Assembly (NCBI GenBank): GCA_003216835.1
Contig: QCIF01000003.1
Span: forward strand, 1-64,000
Length of the DNA stretch: 64,000 bases
DNA from: Prochlorococcus sp. AG-402-K10
GTDB taxonomy: Bacteria; Cyanobacteriota; Cyanobacteriia; PCC-6307; Cyanobiaceae
Direction of reading: 5' to 3'
Notes under the pieces: generated by a model
What the model saw: the letters and a program-made list of their open reading frames with translations, nothing else
Told to the model about the DNA's origin: nothing
The model's database searches: none
Shown here: piece after piece, positions 56,864 to 64,000 of the stretch
How positions within the stretch are numbered: the first letter of the stretch is position 1
Layout of the letters: every line of letters starts with the position of its first letter
Program-made: the position numbers and the translations under genes

Positions 56864-57565
56864 ATGATTGAAAATCAATCAGATAATATCGAAAATAAAG
56901 ATGTGGAGGTTTCTGATCAGGATAATACCCTTTTAGATCAAATTAATGAAGATAATGAATTACCCGTCAAAGAGAAAGATGATATTAACGCCGAGGATTT
57001 AAAAAATACTATTTCTAATAATGATGCAAGATTAGAGCAATTAGAAAAAGAGCATGAAACTTTAAAAAGTCAATATGTAAGAATTGCTGCAGATTTTGAA
57101 AATTTTAGAAAAAGACAATCTAGAGATCAAGATGATTTAAAAATTCAACTTGTGTCTAAAGCATTAACTTCAATATTACCTATTGTTGATAATTTTGAGA
57201 GAGCAAGACAACAACTTAAACCTGAAAGTGAAGAAGCACAAGCTCTCCATCGTAGTTATCAAGGTCTATATAAACAATTAGTTGAAGTTTTAAAACAACA
57301 AGGTGTGGCATCGATGAAAGTTGTTGGTCAGCAATTTGATCCGACGTTACATGAGGCAGTTTTAAAAGAGCCTAGTGAAGAGTTTAATGAGGATTTTATT
57401 ATAGAAGAATTGCAGCGCGGATATCATTTAGAAGGTAAGGTGTTGAGACATGCATTGGTTAAAGTTTCTATGGGACCCGGAAAACAAAATTCACAAGAGG
57501 AAGTAGAAAAGGATAAAGTTGAAGAGATTATTAATTCAGAGGATATTACCTCTGAAGATAATTAA
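56864..57565 (+). CDS. grpE: Nucleotide exchange factor GrpE
   Basis: The 233-residue protein has a long acidic N-terminal region (about 1-60), then a helical stretch ending in [18 protein letters not shown] near residue 75. The C-terminal beta domain follows with [22 protein letters not shown] and [20 protein letters not shown], the standard GrpE end. It releases ADP from DnaK. dnaJ follows 30 bases later, while dnaK lies across the origin at 22185-24086. The heat-shock trio is thus split into two loci about 33 kb apart. Confidence 0.96.
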   Translation: MIENQSDNIENKDVEVSDQDNTLLDQINEDNELPVKEKDDINAEDLKNTISNNDARLEQLEKEHETLKSQYVRIAADFENFRKRQSRDQDDLKIQLVSKALTSILPIVDNFERARQQLKPESEEAQALHRSYQGLYKQLVEVLKQQGVASMKVVGQQFDPTLHEAVLKEPSEEFNEDFIIEELQRGYHLEGKVLRHALVKVSMGPGKQNSQEEVEKDKVEEIINSEDITSEDN

Positions 57566-57595
57566 ATTCCTAAATGTATAGTTGAGAATTATTTA

Positions 57596-58714
57596 ATGGC
57601 AGATTTTTATCAAATACTTGGAGTTTCCAGAGATGCTGATGCTGATACCTTAAAAAGGGCCTATAGAAAATTAGCTAGACAATATCATCCAGATATAAAT
57701 AAAGAACCAGGTGCTGAAGATAAATTTAAAGAGATTGGGAAAGCCTATGAAGCATTAGCTGATCCTGAAACAAGAGCAAGATATGACCAGTTTGGAGAGG
57801 CTGGACTAGGTGGGGCAGCTGGTATGCCAGATATGGGAGATATGGGTGGCTTTGCAGATTTATTTGATACTTTCTTTAATGGGTTTGGAGGACAAACTGG
57901 AGGTAGAACCCAAAGAAGAGGTCCTCAACAAGGGGATGATTTAAGGTATGACTTAAATGTTGATTTTAAGGATGCTATTTTTGGTCAACAAAGAGAAATA
58001 AAGATACCACATCTTGAAAAATGTGAAGTATGCAGAGGAACGGGTGCTAAACCTGGAACTGGACCAAAAACTTGTTCAACTTGTGGAGGGAGTGGACAAG
58101 TAAGAAGAGCGACAAGAACACCATTTGGTAACTTTACTCAAGTTGCAGAATGTCCTAATTGTAACGGTTCTGGCCAAATAATTGCAGATCCATGTTCAGC
58201 TTGTGGAGGCAATGGAGTTAAACAAGTTAGAAAAAAATTACGTATTAATATTCCTGCAGGAGTTGATACTGGAACTAAATTAAGAGTTTCTGGAGAGGGT
58301 AATGTTGGCTTAAAAGGAGGCCCCCCTGGAGATCTTTATGTGTTCATAAAGGTTAAAAACGATCCGAAATTAAAAAGAGAAGGTGTAACTATTTATTCTG
58401 AGATAACTGTTAGTTATCTTCAGGCGATTCTTGGTGATACTGTTGAAATTATTACTGTTGATGGTAAGGTGAATTTAAAAATCCCTAGTGGAACTCAGCC
58501 CAATACAACTCTATCTTTAGAGGGAAAAGGTGTACCTAGACTCGGTAATCCAGTCGCTAGAGGGAATCATCAGGTTTTAGTAAAGGTCAAATTGCCAACA
58601 CGAATAAATGATGAAGAAAGAAGACTTTTAGAAAGTTTAGCTTCTCAATATTCAGATAAAAATATAAACCCAAGTAGTGGATTATTTAGTAAATTATTTG
58701 GTAAAGAATCTTAA
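57596..58714 (+). CDS. dnaJ: Chaperone DnaJ (type I Hsp40)
   Basis: The 372-residue protein has a J domain with the HPD motif (RQYHPDIN near residue 31), a Gly/Phe- and Met-rich linker, and four CxxCxGxG zinc repeats ([32 protein letters not shown]) at about residues 143-207. Two C-terminal substrate-binding beta domains follow. It delivers clients to DnaK and stimulates its ATPase. It is transcribed with grpE, and its stop overlaps the start of the TusA-like gene by one base (TAATG). Confidence 0.97.
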   Translation: MADFYQILGVSRDADADTLKRAYRKLARQYHPDINKEPGAEDKFKEIGKAYEALADPETRARYDQFGEAGLGGAAGMPDMGDMGGFADLFDTFFNGFGGQTGGRTQRRGPQQGDDLRYDLNVDFKDAIFGQQREIKIPHLEKCEVCRGTGAKPGTGPKTCSTCGGSGQVRRATRTPFGNFTQVAECPNCNGSGQIIADPCSACGGNGVKQVRKKLRINIPAGVDTGTKLRVSGEGNVGLKGGPPGDLYVFIKVKNDPKLKREGVTIYSEITVSYLQAILGDTVEIITVDGKVNLKIPSGTQPNTTLSLEGKGVPRLGNPVARGNHQVLVKVKLPTRINDEERRLLESLASQYSDKNINPSSGLFSKLFGKES

Positions 58715-58944
58715 TGGCACTTTTAAAGTTATTGGATCTTAAATTGATTCCATGTCCTTTAAATATAGTCAAAGTAAAATTAGCTTTGGAGAAGTTGACT
58801 CCTAATCAGGAGTTAATAATTGAATTAGATAAAGGCGAGCCAGAGGAAATGGTGCAGAAAACTTTAAAAGAAATGGGATATTTATTTAAACAAATTGAAG
58901 AAGATAAGAAATCAATAAAAATTCAAATTTTAAATGAATATTGA
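58714..58944 (+). CDS. TusA/SirA-like sulfurtransferase-family small protein
   Basis: The 76-residue protein has the TusA-type pattern LLDLKLIPCPLNIVKVKLAL near the N terminus, with Cys14 in the position of the sulfur-carrying cysteine. A two-helix, four-strand length typical of the family follows. The second proline of the family CPxP motif is Asn here (CPLN). TusA proteins relay sulfur for tRNA thiolation or cofactors; whether this one does is unproven. It is coupled to dnaJ by one overlapping base and overlaps rsgA by 11 bases. Confidence 0.78.
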   Translation: MALLKLLDLKLIPCPLNIVKVKLALEKLTPNQELIIELDKGEPEEMVQKTLKEMGYLFKQIEEDKKSIKIQILNEY

Positions 58945-59851
58945 TAGCAAAAATTTAGGCTTAGTTACTAAAAAATTTAATGAATATTTTTTGGTTGATT
59001 TAAAACATAATGAGAATTATAAAAATAACCGAAAATTTTTATGTAAGGTTCGGAAATCTATAAATTTTCAAAATAAAATTATTTATGTCGGAGATGAAGT
59101 AGTAATTGGTCAAATCGATATAAAACGTAAACGGGCAGTAATAGAAAGTTTAGTAACAAGAAAAAACCTACTAGCGAGACCATCAGTCGCGAACATTTCA
59201 AATATATATATTATTTGTTCTGTAGACGAGCCACAATTAAATTTATCGCAAGTCAACAAATTTTTAATATCTGCTGAATCATTGGGAGTTGAAGTTTCAT
59301 TGGTTTTAACTAAGTGTGATTTGATTTCAGAAAAAAGAAAGCTTTATTTAATTGATAAATTTACGCATTGGGGCTACCAAGCTACTACGTTAAATTTATA
59401 TAAACCTAATAATTTTAAAGATTTTTTGGCAGAACTTAAAACAAAACCATGCTCAATATTTATGGGCCCTTCAGGTGTTGGAAAGACTACTGTACTAAAT
59501 ATGATAATTCCAGGTCTTCAGAACAGTACTGCTAAAGTTTCTAGGAAAATCAAAAGAGGTAAAAACACTACTAGAAATGTAGAGTTATTTTCATTATCAA
59601 GTAATAGTTATATTGTTGATACCCCTGGGTTTAATATGCAAACACTAGAAATAAATGTTAGATTTTTGCCAAACTTATATTCAGAGATACGTAGACAAGT
59701 AATTGATGAAGGTATTAGATGTAAATTTCGTAATTGCTTACATTTAAATGATAAAGGTTGTAAATTAAATAAATCTTTTGAAAGGTATGTATTTTATAAG
59801 CAAATGATTGAATCTTCTAAGAGTCATTATTATCTAAACCAGGAAGATTAA
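58934..59851 (+). CDS. rsgA: Ribosome small-subunit-dependent GTPase A
   Basis: The 305-residue protein has an N-terminal OB-fold (about 1-75) and a circularly permuted GTPase with motif order G4 (VLTKCDLI near 128), G1 ([15 protein letters not shown] near 177), then G3 (VDTPGF near 234). A zinc finger near the C terminus uses C258, C263 and C271-type spacing in [17 protein letters not shown]. It helps late maturation of the 30S subunit. The last 35 bases overlap convergent ybaB. It ends the grpE-dnaJ-tusA-like-rsgA run. Confidence 0.95.
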   Translation: MNIDSKNLGLVTKKFNEYFLVDLKHNENYKNNRKFLCKVRKSINFQNKIIYVGDEVVIGQIDIKRKRAVIESLVTRKNLLARPSVANISNIYIICSVDEPQLNLSQVNKFLISAESLGVEVSLVLTKCDLISEKRKLYLIDKFTHWGYQATTLNLYKPNNFKDFLAELKTKPCSIFMGPSGVGKTTVLNMIIPGLQNSTAKVSRKIKRGKNTTRNVELFSLSSNSYIVDTPGFNMQTLEINVRFLPNLYSEIRRQVIDEGIRCKFRNCLHLNDKGCKLNKSFERYVFYKQMIESSKSHYYLNQED

Positions 59852-60167
59852 GATTTAGCCCTCCTGTTAAATCATTCATTCTTTCTTTCATAGTTGTCGT
59901 AGAAGTTTCATGAGCTTTTTGAATAGCTTGTAAAATATTTTGCTCTATTTTTTCTTGATTTGAATTTAAGATTGCTTCGTTCACTTTAACTCTTAAAGGA
60001 ACTTGGTTTCCACTAATCCAGACTTTTATCATTTCATCATCACTTTTTCCTTCAATTTCCATACTTTCAAGTTCATCTTGTAATTTTTGAGCATCTTGTT
60101 GAATTTGTTTAGCTTTTTTGAAAGCTTCAGTTAGTTGTCCAAAGTTAGGAAGTCCAAAACCCGCCAT
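59817..60167 (-). CDS. YbaB/EbfC-family nucleoid-associated protein
   Basis: The 116-residue protein starts [30 protein letters not shown], a coiled-coil helix typical of YbaB/EbfC. It is followed by strands ([25 protein letters not shown]) and a C-terminal helix [19 protein letters not shown]. Family members are small dimeric DNA-binding proteins that coat the nucleoid. It lies 17 bases downstream of murB on the minus strand, with murC further upstream. Confidence 0.92.
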   Translation of the reverse strand: MAGFGLPNFGQLTEAFKKAKQIQQDAQKLQDELESMEIEGKSDDEMIKVWISGNQVPLRVKVNEAILNSNQEKIEQNILQAIQKAHETSTTTMKERMNDLTGGLNLNLPGLDNNDS

Positions 60168-60184
60168 TTGATAAAAAAGTTTCT

Positions 60185-61078
60185 TTAATTAGGATAGTCA
60201 AAACCAATCATTCTTACTTCTGTTTGCAGATGAATCCCTTTGTTTTGTAGTACTTTTTGTTGAATTAAAGTTATTAAATCAAAAATATCTTTTGAACTAG
60301 CTGAGGAAGTATTCACTATAAAATTTGCATGCATAGTTGAAATTTCCGCACCACCAATTTTAAAGCCCTTTAATCCTATATCATCAATTAATTTTGCTGC
60401 GTAATTATTTTCTGGATTTTTAAAAACGCTACCAAAACTTGGTAAATGATAGGGTTGCATTTCTGTTTTTAATTTAAGGTTATTTTTTGTTGTTTGAATT
60501 AATTGTTCAATATTTCCTTTTGGCTCGAAACGTAGTTTTGCACTAATTATTACTAGATCATTATTTTGAAAAGGACTAAATCTATACTGAAACTCTATAT
60601 CTTTTTTTTCTATTTCAAGTTTTTTAAGAGTTTTAGTATTTATAACTTTTAAGGATATAAGATTATCTGCTAATGACAAATTTCCTGAACCTGCATTCAT
60701 AAATATTGCTCCACCCAAAGTTCCTGGAATTCCTACAGCCCATTCTCCCCCTTGCAATCCATTTTTAGCGAGTAAATTTGATAAAGTTGGCAGCATCAAA
60801 CCAGATTCTGCCTCAACAATCCCTGAATTCCGGTCAATTTTGACTGACCGCATTCTTTTTGTACATATAATTAAACCTTTTAAGAAAATATTATTGATTA
60901 ATAAATTTGAACCTGCTCCAATTATTCGACATGGTTGATTATTTAAATGCGACCATTTTATTAAATTGGTAAATTCTTTTAGATTACTTGGTTCGGCAAA
61001 ATATTCAGTAACGCCACCAACTTTGATAGTTGTATAATTGCTGAGATTAAAGTTTTTAGTAAAAATATTTTTTTTCAT
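60185..61078 (-). CDS. murB: UDP-N-acetylenolpyruvoylglucosamine reductase
   Basis: The 297-residue flavoprotein has [17 protein letters not shown] near residue 14, the FAD-binding loop [13 protein letters not shown] near 55, and [18 protein letters not shown] near 117. The active-site serine is in [12 protein letters not shown] near 224, with a downstream glutamate in QTEVRMIG. It reduces UDP-GlcNAc-enolpyruvate to UDP-MurNAc using NADPH. The gene follows murC by 16 bases and precedes ybaB by 17, so the three form a minus-strand operon. Confidence 0.96.
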   Translation of the reverse strand: MKKNIFTKNFNLSNYTTIKVGGVTEYFAEPSNLKEFTNLIKWSHLNNQPCRIIGAGSNLLINNIFLKGLIICTKRMRSVKIDRNSGIVEAESGLMLPTLSNLLAKNGLQGGEWAVGIPGTLGGAIFMNAGSGNLSLADNLISLKVINTKTLKKLEIEKKDIEFQYRFSPFQNNDLVIISAKLRFEPKGNIEQLIQTTKNNLKLKTEMQPYHLPSFGSVFKNPENNYAAKLIDDIGLKGFKIGGAEISTMHANFIVNTSSASSKDIFDLITLIQQKVLQNKGIHLQTEVRMIGFDYPN

Positions 61079-61094
61079 AATTAATATAAACTTT

Positions 61095-62504
61095 TTAAGT
61101 ATTTTTATTATTTAATATTGTCCAGAAATTATGACAATCTCCAGCTCCCATATTTAAAATTAAATCTCCTTTTTTAGTTAATTGATAAAAGTTATTTATA
61201 ATTTCATCAAAATCCTTTAAATATTTAACATTTTTGTTTTTTTTATAAATGATATTACGAATAATTTCTGAATTAATTTTATCTTTGTTTATTTCTCCAG
61301 CTCCATAAATATTTGTTAAATAAATAACATCTGCTTTTGATAATTCTTCAGCAAATTCATTAACAAATTGTTTTACTCTAGAATATCTGTGAGGTTGAAA
61401 TATTACTACTAATCTACTTTTTTCGCCTTTTTTATTATTGTTTTGATTAATAAATAGTCTTGCTAAATTAATTGTAGCTTTGATCTCATTTGGGTGGTGT
61501 GCATAATCATCATATATACTTCTTTCATCAAGTTCACCTCTTAATTCAAATCTTTTCTTAGGTAGTTTTAAGTATTTAATATTTTTTTTAATGTCATTAA
61601 ACTTAACCCCAACCATTCTTGAAGCTGCTATTGAGGCAGTAATATTAGATAAATTATGTAATCCAGGAATAGGAATTTTTAATGTGTCAATAAAATTTCC
61701 TTGCTCATAATATCTCCCAATCGTGTGGTCTTGATTTACTACAGTTGGGATTATTGAATAACTTACGTTTTTTGTTTCTTTAATAGACCAATTGATTTGA
61801 GAATTGAAGTTTGTTTTAGTTATTTCGCAATCATAATTAATTAGTAATTTTTTAGAGTTAAAAGCGAAATCTTTAAAAGATGACAAAATTTCATTTATGT
61901 TTGAGAAATGATCACAATGATCAAAATCAATATTATTAATTATTCCAATATCAGATTTATATTTGTTTATTGTCCCATCAGATTCATCAATCTCAGCTAC
62001 TAAGAATTTTGTTTGTTCTATATGCGCATTAGAGTTGTAGATAGGAATTATTCCACCAGTAATTGAAGAAGAATTATGTGTGCATAGCTCTAATAGTGTA
62101 GATAGAAATGTACTTGTTGATGTTTTTCCATGACTTCCTGCTATGGCTATTGAACTGTAAGAATCCATTAACATAGCTAAGATTTCTGAACGATGTTTTA
62201 TTGGTAGATTATTTTCCCTGCAGTACGATAATTCTTCATTGTTAGGCTTAATAGCAGAACTTATTACAAAATTAATTACTTTATTATTTAATTCTGAATT
62301 TATATATTCAATATTGTTTTTAATTTGAGAGTTAAAGATTAGTGCACCGTCTTTTTCTAATTGATTGGTTTCATTGTTTTTAACTAAATCAGACCCAGAA
62401 ACTGAATAGCCTTTTTTTAGCAAAGCCATTGCAATTGCTGACATTCCAATACCTCCAATTCCAATAAAGTGAAAATGCTCTTTTCGTAAAGATTCTTTAT
62501 TCAA
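61095..62504 (-). CDS. murC: UDP-N-acetylmuramate-L-alanine ligase
   Basis: The 469-residue protein has an N-terminal Rossmann-like domain with HFHFIGIGGIGMSAIAMALLK-type residues near 11. The ATP loop SIAIAGSHGKTSTSTFLSTL is near 117. The central block includes EIDESDGTINKYK near 175 and NNIDFDHCDHF, and the third domain has VVIFQPHRYSR near 372. It adds L-alanine to UDP-MurNAc. It heads the murC-murB-ybaB operon and is divergent from gap2 across 197 bases. Confidence 0.96.
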   Translation of the reverse strand: MNKESLRKEHFHFIGIGGIGMSAIAMALLKKGYSVSGSDLVKNNETNQLEKDGALIFNSQIKNNIEYINSELNNKVINFVISSAIKPNNEELSYCRENNLPIKHRSEILAMLMDSYSSIAIAGSHGKTSTSTFLSTLLELCTHNSSSITGGIIPIYNSNAHIEQTKFLVAEIDESDGTINKYKSDIGIINNIDFDHCDHFSNINEILSSFKDFAFNSKKLLINYDCEITKTNFNSQINWSIKETKNVSYSIIPTVVNQDHTIGRYYEQGNFIDTLKIPIPGLHNLSNITASIAASRMVGVKFNDIKKNIKYLKLPKKRFELRGELDERSIYDDYAHHPNEIKATINLARLFINQNNNKKGEKSRLVVIFQPHRYSRVKQFVNEFAEELSKADVIYLTNIYGAGEINKDKINSEIIRNIIYKKNKNVKYLKDFDEIINNFYQLTKKGDLILNMGAGDCHNFWTILNNKNT

Positions 62505-62598
62505 TTTTCATATTTTCCTTCAATCAAAATAACTTCTTTGAAAAATTTTGGTGTTTTTTCTTAAAAAAAAAGATAATAATTATTGTTTTGAATTAATA

Positions 62599-62638
62599 CA
62601 AAAAATACTTATTTGCTTAATAAATCAAAAAATACTTA
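62599..62638. repeat. 13-base direct repeat upstream of gap2
   Basis: CAAAAAATACTTA occurs at 62599-62611 and again, identical, at 62626-62638, 27 bases apart start to start. The second copy overlaps the position expected for the -35 element of the candidate gap2 promoter. The copies may be operator sites. Confidence 0.8.
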
Positions 62639-62664
62639 CTTTATTGCAAAAAATTCAGTATGAT
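62636..62664 (+). promoter_or_regulatory. Candidate gap2 promoter
   Basis: TATGAT (62659-62664) is a good -10 hexamer, preceded 17 bases upstream by TTACTT (62636-62641) as a weak -35. It lies 37 bases before the gap2 ATG. The -10 is the stronger part of the call. Confidence 0.45.
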
Positions 62665-62701
62665 CAGCAACTTAGGTTAATCATTAGAAAATTTTTCAGT
62701 T

Positions 62702-63724
62702 ATGACTTTGCGTGTTGCTATTAATGGGTTTGGCAGAATTGGTCGAAACTTTATGCGTTGTTGGCTTAGTAGGGGTGCTTACACCAATATTGAAGTAGTT
62801 GGTATTAACGTAACTTCTGATCCTAGAACGAATGCTCATCTGCTTAAATACGATTCAGTACTAGGTAAGCTTGAAGATGTTGATATTCAATATACTGATG
62901 ACACTTTTGTGATTAATAACAAAACAATTAAGTGTTTTTCTGATAGAAATATAATGAACCTACCCTGGAAAGATTGGGGTGTTGATTTAGTTATTGAATC
63001 AACGGGTGTTTTCAATACTGACGTTGCTGCAAGTAAACATTTAGAAGTAGGTGCAAAAAAAGTAATTCTTACTGCTCCTGGAAAAGGGGATGGTGTTGGT
63101 ACTTATGTAGTAGGAGTTAATGCTGATACTTACAAGCATAAGGACTTTGATATTTTAAGTAACGCAAGTTGTACTACAAACTGTTTGGCACCAGTAGTTA
63201 AAGTACTGGATCAAACTTTTGGTATTAATAAAGGTTTGATGACCACAATTCATAGCTATACAGGCGATCAAAGGATTTTGGATAATAGTCATAGAGATTT
63301 AAGGAGAGCTAGAGCAGCAGCAGCTAATATTGTTCCTACTTCAACTGGTGCTGCTAAAGCAGTTGCTTTGGTTTATCCAGAAATGAAGGGTAAACTAACT
63401 GGCATTGCGATGAGAGTTCCTACACCAAATGTTTCAGCAGTTGACTTGGTCTTTGAATCGTCTAAATCTGTAACTAGTCAAGAGGTAAATAATGCCCTTA
63501 AGGAATCTTCCTTGGGTTCTATGAAGGGAATTATTAAGTATGGCGACGAACCTTTAGTCTCAAGCGATTATGCAGGAACTAATGAGTCATCTATCGTAGA
63601 TAGTGATCTTACAATGAGTATCGGTGACAATCTTGTTAAAGTCCTTGCTTGGTATGACAACGAGTGGGGTTACAGTCAGAGAGTTGTCGATTTAGCAGAG
63701 ATTGTTGCAAAAAACTGGGAATAA
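62702..63724 (+). CDS. gap2: Glyceraldehyde-3-phosphate dehydrogenase (Gap2-type)
   Basis: The 340-residue protein has the NAD(P) motif [16 protein letters not shown] near the N terminus. The catalytic cysteine is in [13 protein letters not shown] near residue 156, and the phosphate-binding region runs through [24 protein letters not shown]. The final [15 protein letters not shown] is present. Cyanobacterial Gap2 runs the Calvin-cycle direction with NADPH; the [17 protein letters not shown] segment matches the photosynthetic type. There is no C-terminal CP12-like extension. Its stop codon is directly abutted by the stop of convergent thiL. Confidence 0.96.
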   Translation: MTLRVAINGFGRIGRNFMRCWLSRGAYTNIEVVGINVTSDPRTNAHLLKYDSVLGKLEDVDIQYTDDTFVINNKTIKCFSDRNIMNLPWKDWGVDLVIESTGVFNTDVAASKHLEVGAKKVILTAPGKGDGVGTYVVGVNADTYKHKDFDILSNASCTTNCLAPVVKVLDQTFGINKGLMTTIHSYTGDQRILDNSHRDLRRARAAAANIVPTSTGAAKAVALVYPEMKGKLTGIAMRVPTPNVSAVDLVFESSKSVTSQEVNNALKESSLGSMKGIIKYGDEPLVSSDYAGTNESSIVDSDLTMSIGDNLVKVLAWYDNEWGYSQRVVDLAEIVAKNWE

Positions 63725-64000
63725 TTAAAAGTGTGAGAAAGGTTTAGAGTTCAATATTTTATTTTTCTTAGGGTTTGTAAATTCCACTGTTGCTTTACCT
63801 TGAGAGAAATACCCTATTTCTCTAATGTTTTTATCTATTTTTAAGCAATTCTTTGCCCATTTTTTGGGTAGTGAAAAGACTAGTTTGTAATCTTCGCCTC
63901 CATAGAAATAATATTTGTCCCATTCATCTCCTTGTGGCCAATCTTTATGCTTAGGTATTTTTTCGTAATCAATAATTGCTTTACAGTTACTTTCACTTGA
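63725..64000 (-). CDS. thiL: Thiamine-monophosphate kinase, C-terminal part only
   Basis: The minus strand is open from the window edge to a TAA at 63725-63727, giving 91 residues; the start lies beyond 64000. The fragment contains YYFYGGEDYKLVFSLPKKW, matching the C-terminal GGEDYELLF motif of ThiL, and ends KPFSHF. The enzyme phosphorylates thiamine monophosphate to the active diphosphate. thiL next to gap2 is the gene order I expect in Prochlorococcus. Only the C-terminal third can be judged. Confidence 0.88.
   Translation of the reverse strand, partial: SSESNCKAIIDYEKIPKHKDWPQGDEWDKYYFYGGEDYKLVFSLPKKWAKNCLKIDKNIREIGYFSQGKATVEFTNPKKNKILNSKPFSHF

Noticed and set aside
1..64000. Transposons, prophage, CRISPR arrays, rRNA, tRNA
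   Set aside because: No transposase, integrase, regularly spaced repeats or RNA-gene signatures were found on reading both strands.

Overview
The window looks like a chromosomal segment of a high-light-adapted Prochlorococcus. Three things point there: the very AT-rich DNA, the dense packing of short-spaced genes, and the gene order. That order (thrC, a non-coding gap, dnaN, a PRC-barrel protein, purL, purF, a gyrA/parC-like gene, a TPR protein, queG, DUF502, nusB, ftsY, rsbU-like, argH, and on to gap2 and thiL) is the order I associate with both sides of the numbering origin in Prochlorococcus genomes. The genus call is solid in my judgement; I cannot name the strain. I see no insertion sequence, prophage, CRISPR array, rRNA or tRNA gene. 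This is core genome, and 55 complete or partial protein genes are described, two of them cut by the window edges (speB at the left, thiL at the right).

Left part, 1-38570. A plus-strand run carries speB, gcvT, aspS, pyrG, queE, queC, pabB and pabC (polyamine/ureohydrolase, glycine cleavage, translation, CTP, queuosine and folate). Next come cobA (minus), an MFS transporter and ppk, a group-2 sigma factor with a phytol-kinase-like gene, DAHP synthase (minus), acnB and a CLC transporter, purU (minus), a FAD oxidoreductase, dnaK (minus), aroE, rpsF, argG (minus), a small membrane protein (minus), DUF3134, mraY and a small unknown gene. The arm ends with a sucrose-phosphate-synthase-like glycosyltransferase, uvrA and recN (minus), then an ABC1 kinase, a DUF1400 protein and thrC (plus).

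Origin, 38571-38910. This is the only gene-free stretch longer than 300 bases. It is extremely AT-rich, contains DnaA-box-like sequences, and has two abutting boxes followed by four CTA triplets and an alternating AT run. That layout matches the basal unwinding element described in Bacillus subtilis. A candidate dnaN promoter lies downstream. I consider this the most interesting signal in the window.

Right part, 38911-64000. dnaN starts a mostly plus-strand arm: PRC-barrel protein, purL and purF; a minus block (ParC/GyrA-like subunit, TPR protein, queG); DUF502, nusB, ftsY, a PP2C phosphatase, argH and a glycine-rich RNA-binding protein; dus (minus); msrB with a twin-arginine signal; grpE-dnaJ-TusA-like-rsgA; ybaB-murB-murC (minus); gap2; and the 3' end of thiL (minus).

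A genome-scale theme is compaction. All ten convergent gene pairs overlap or lie within 10 bases of each other, some with interlocked stop codons, so ordinary intergenic terminators are nearly absent. I made no database searches and ran no computed statistics; names rest on motifs and family knowledge.
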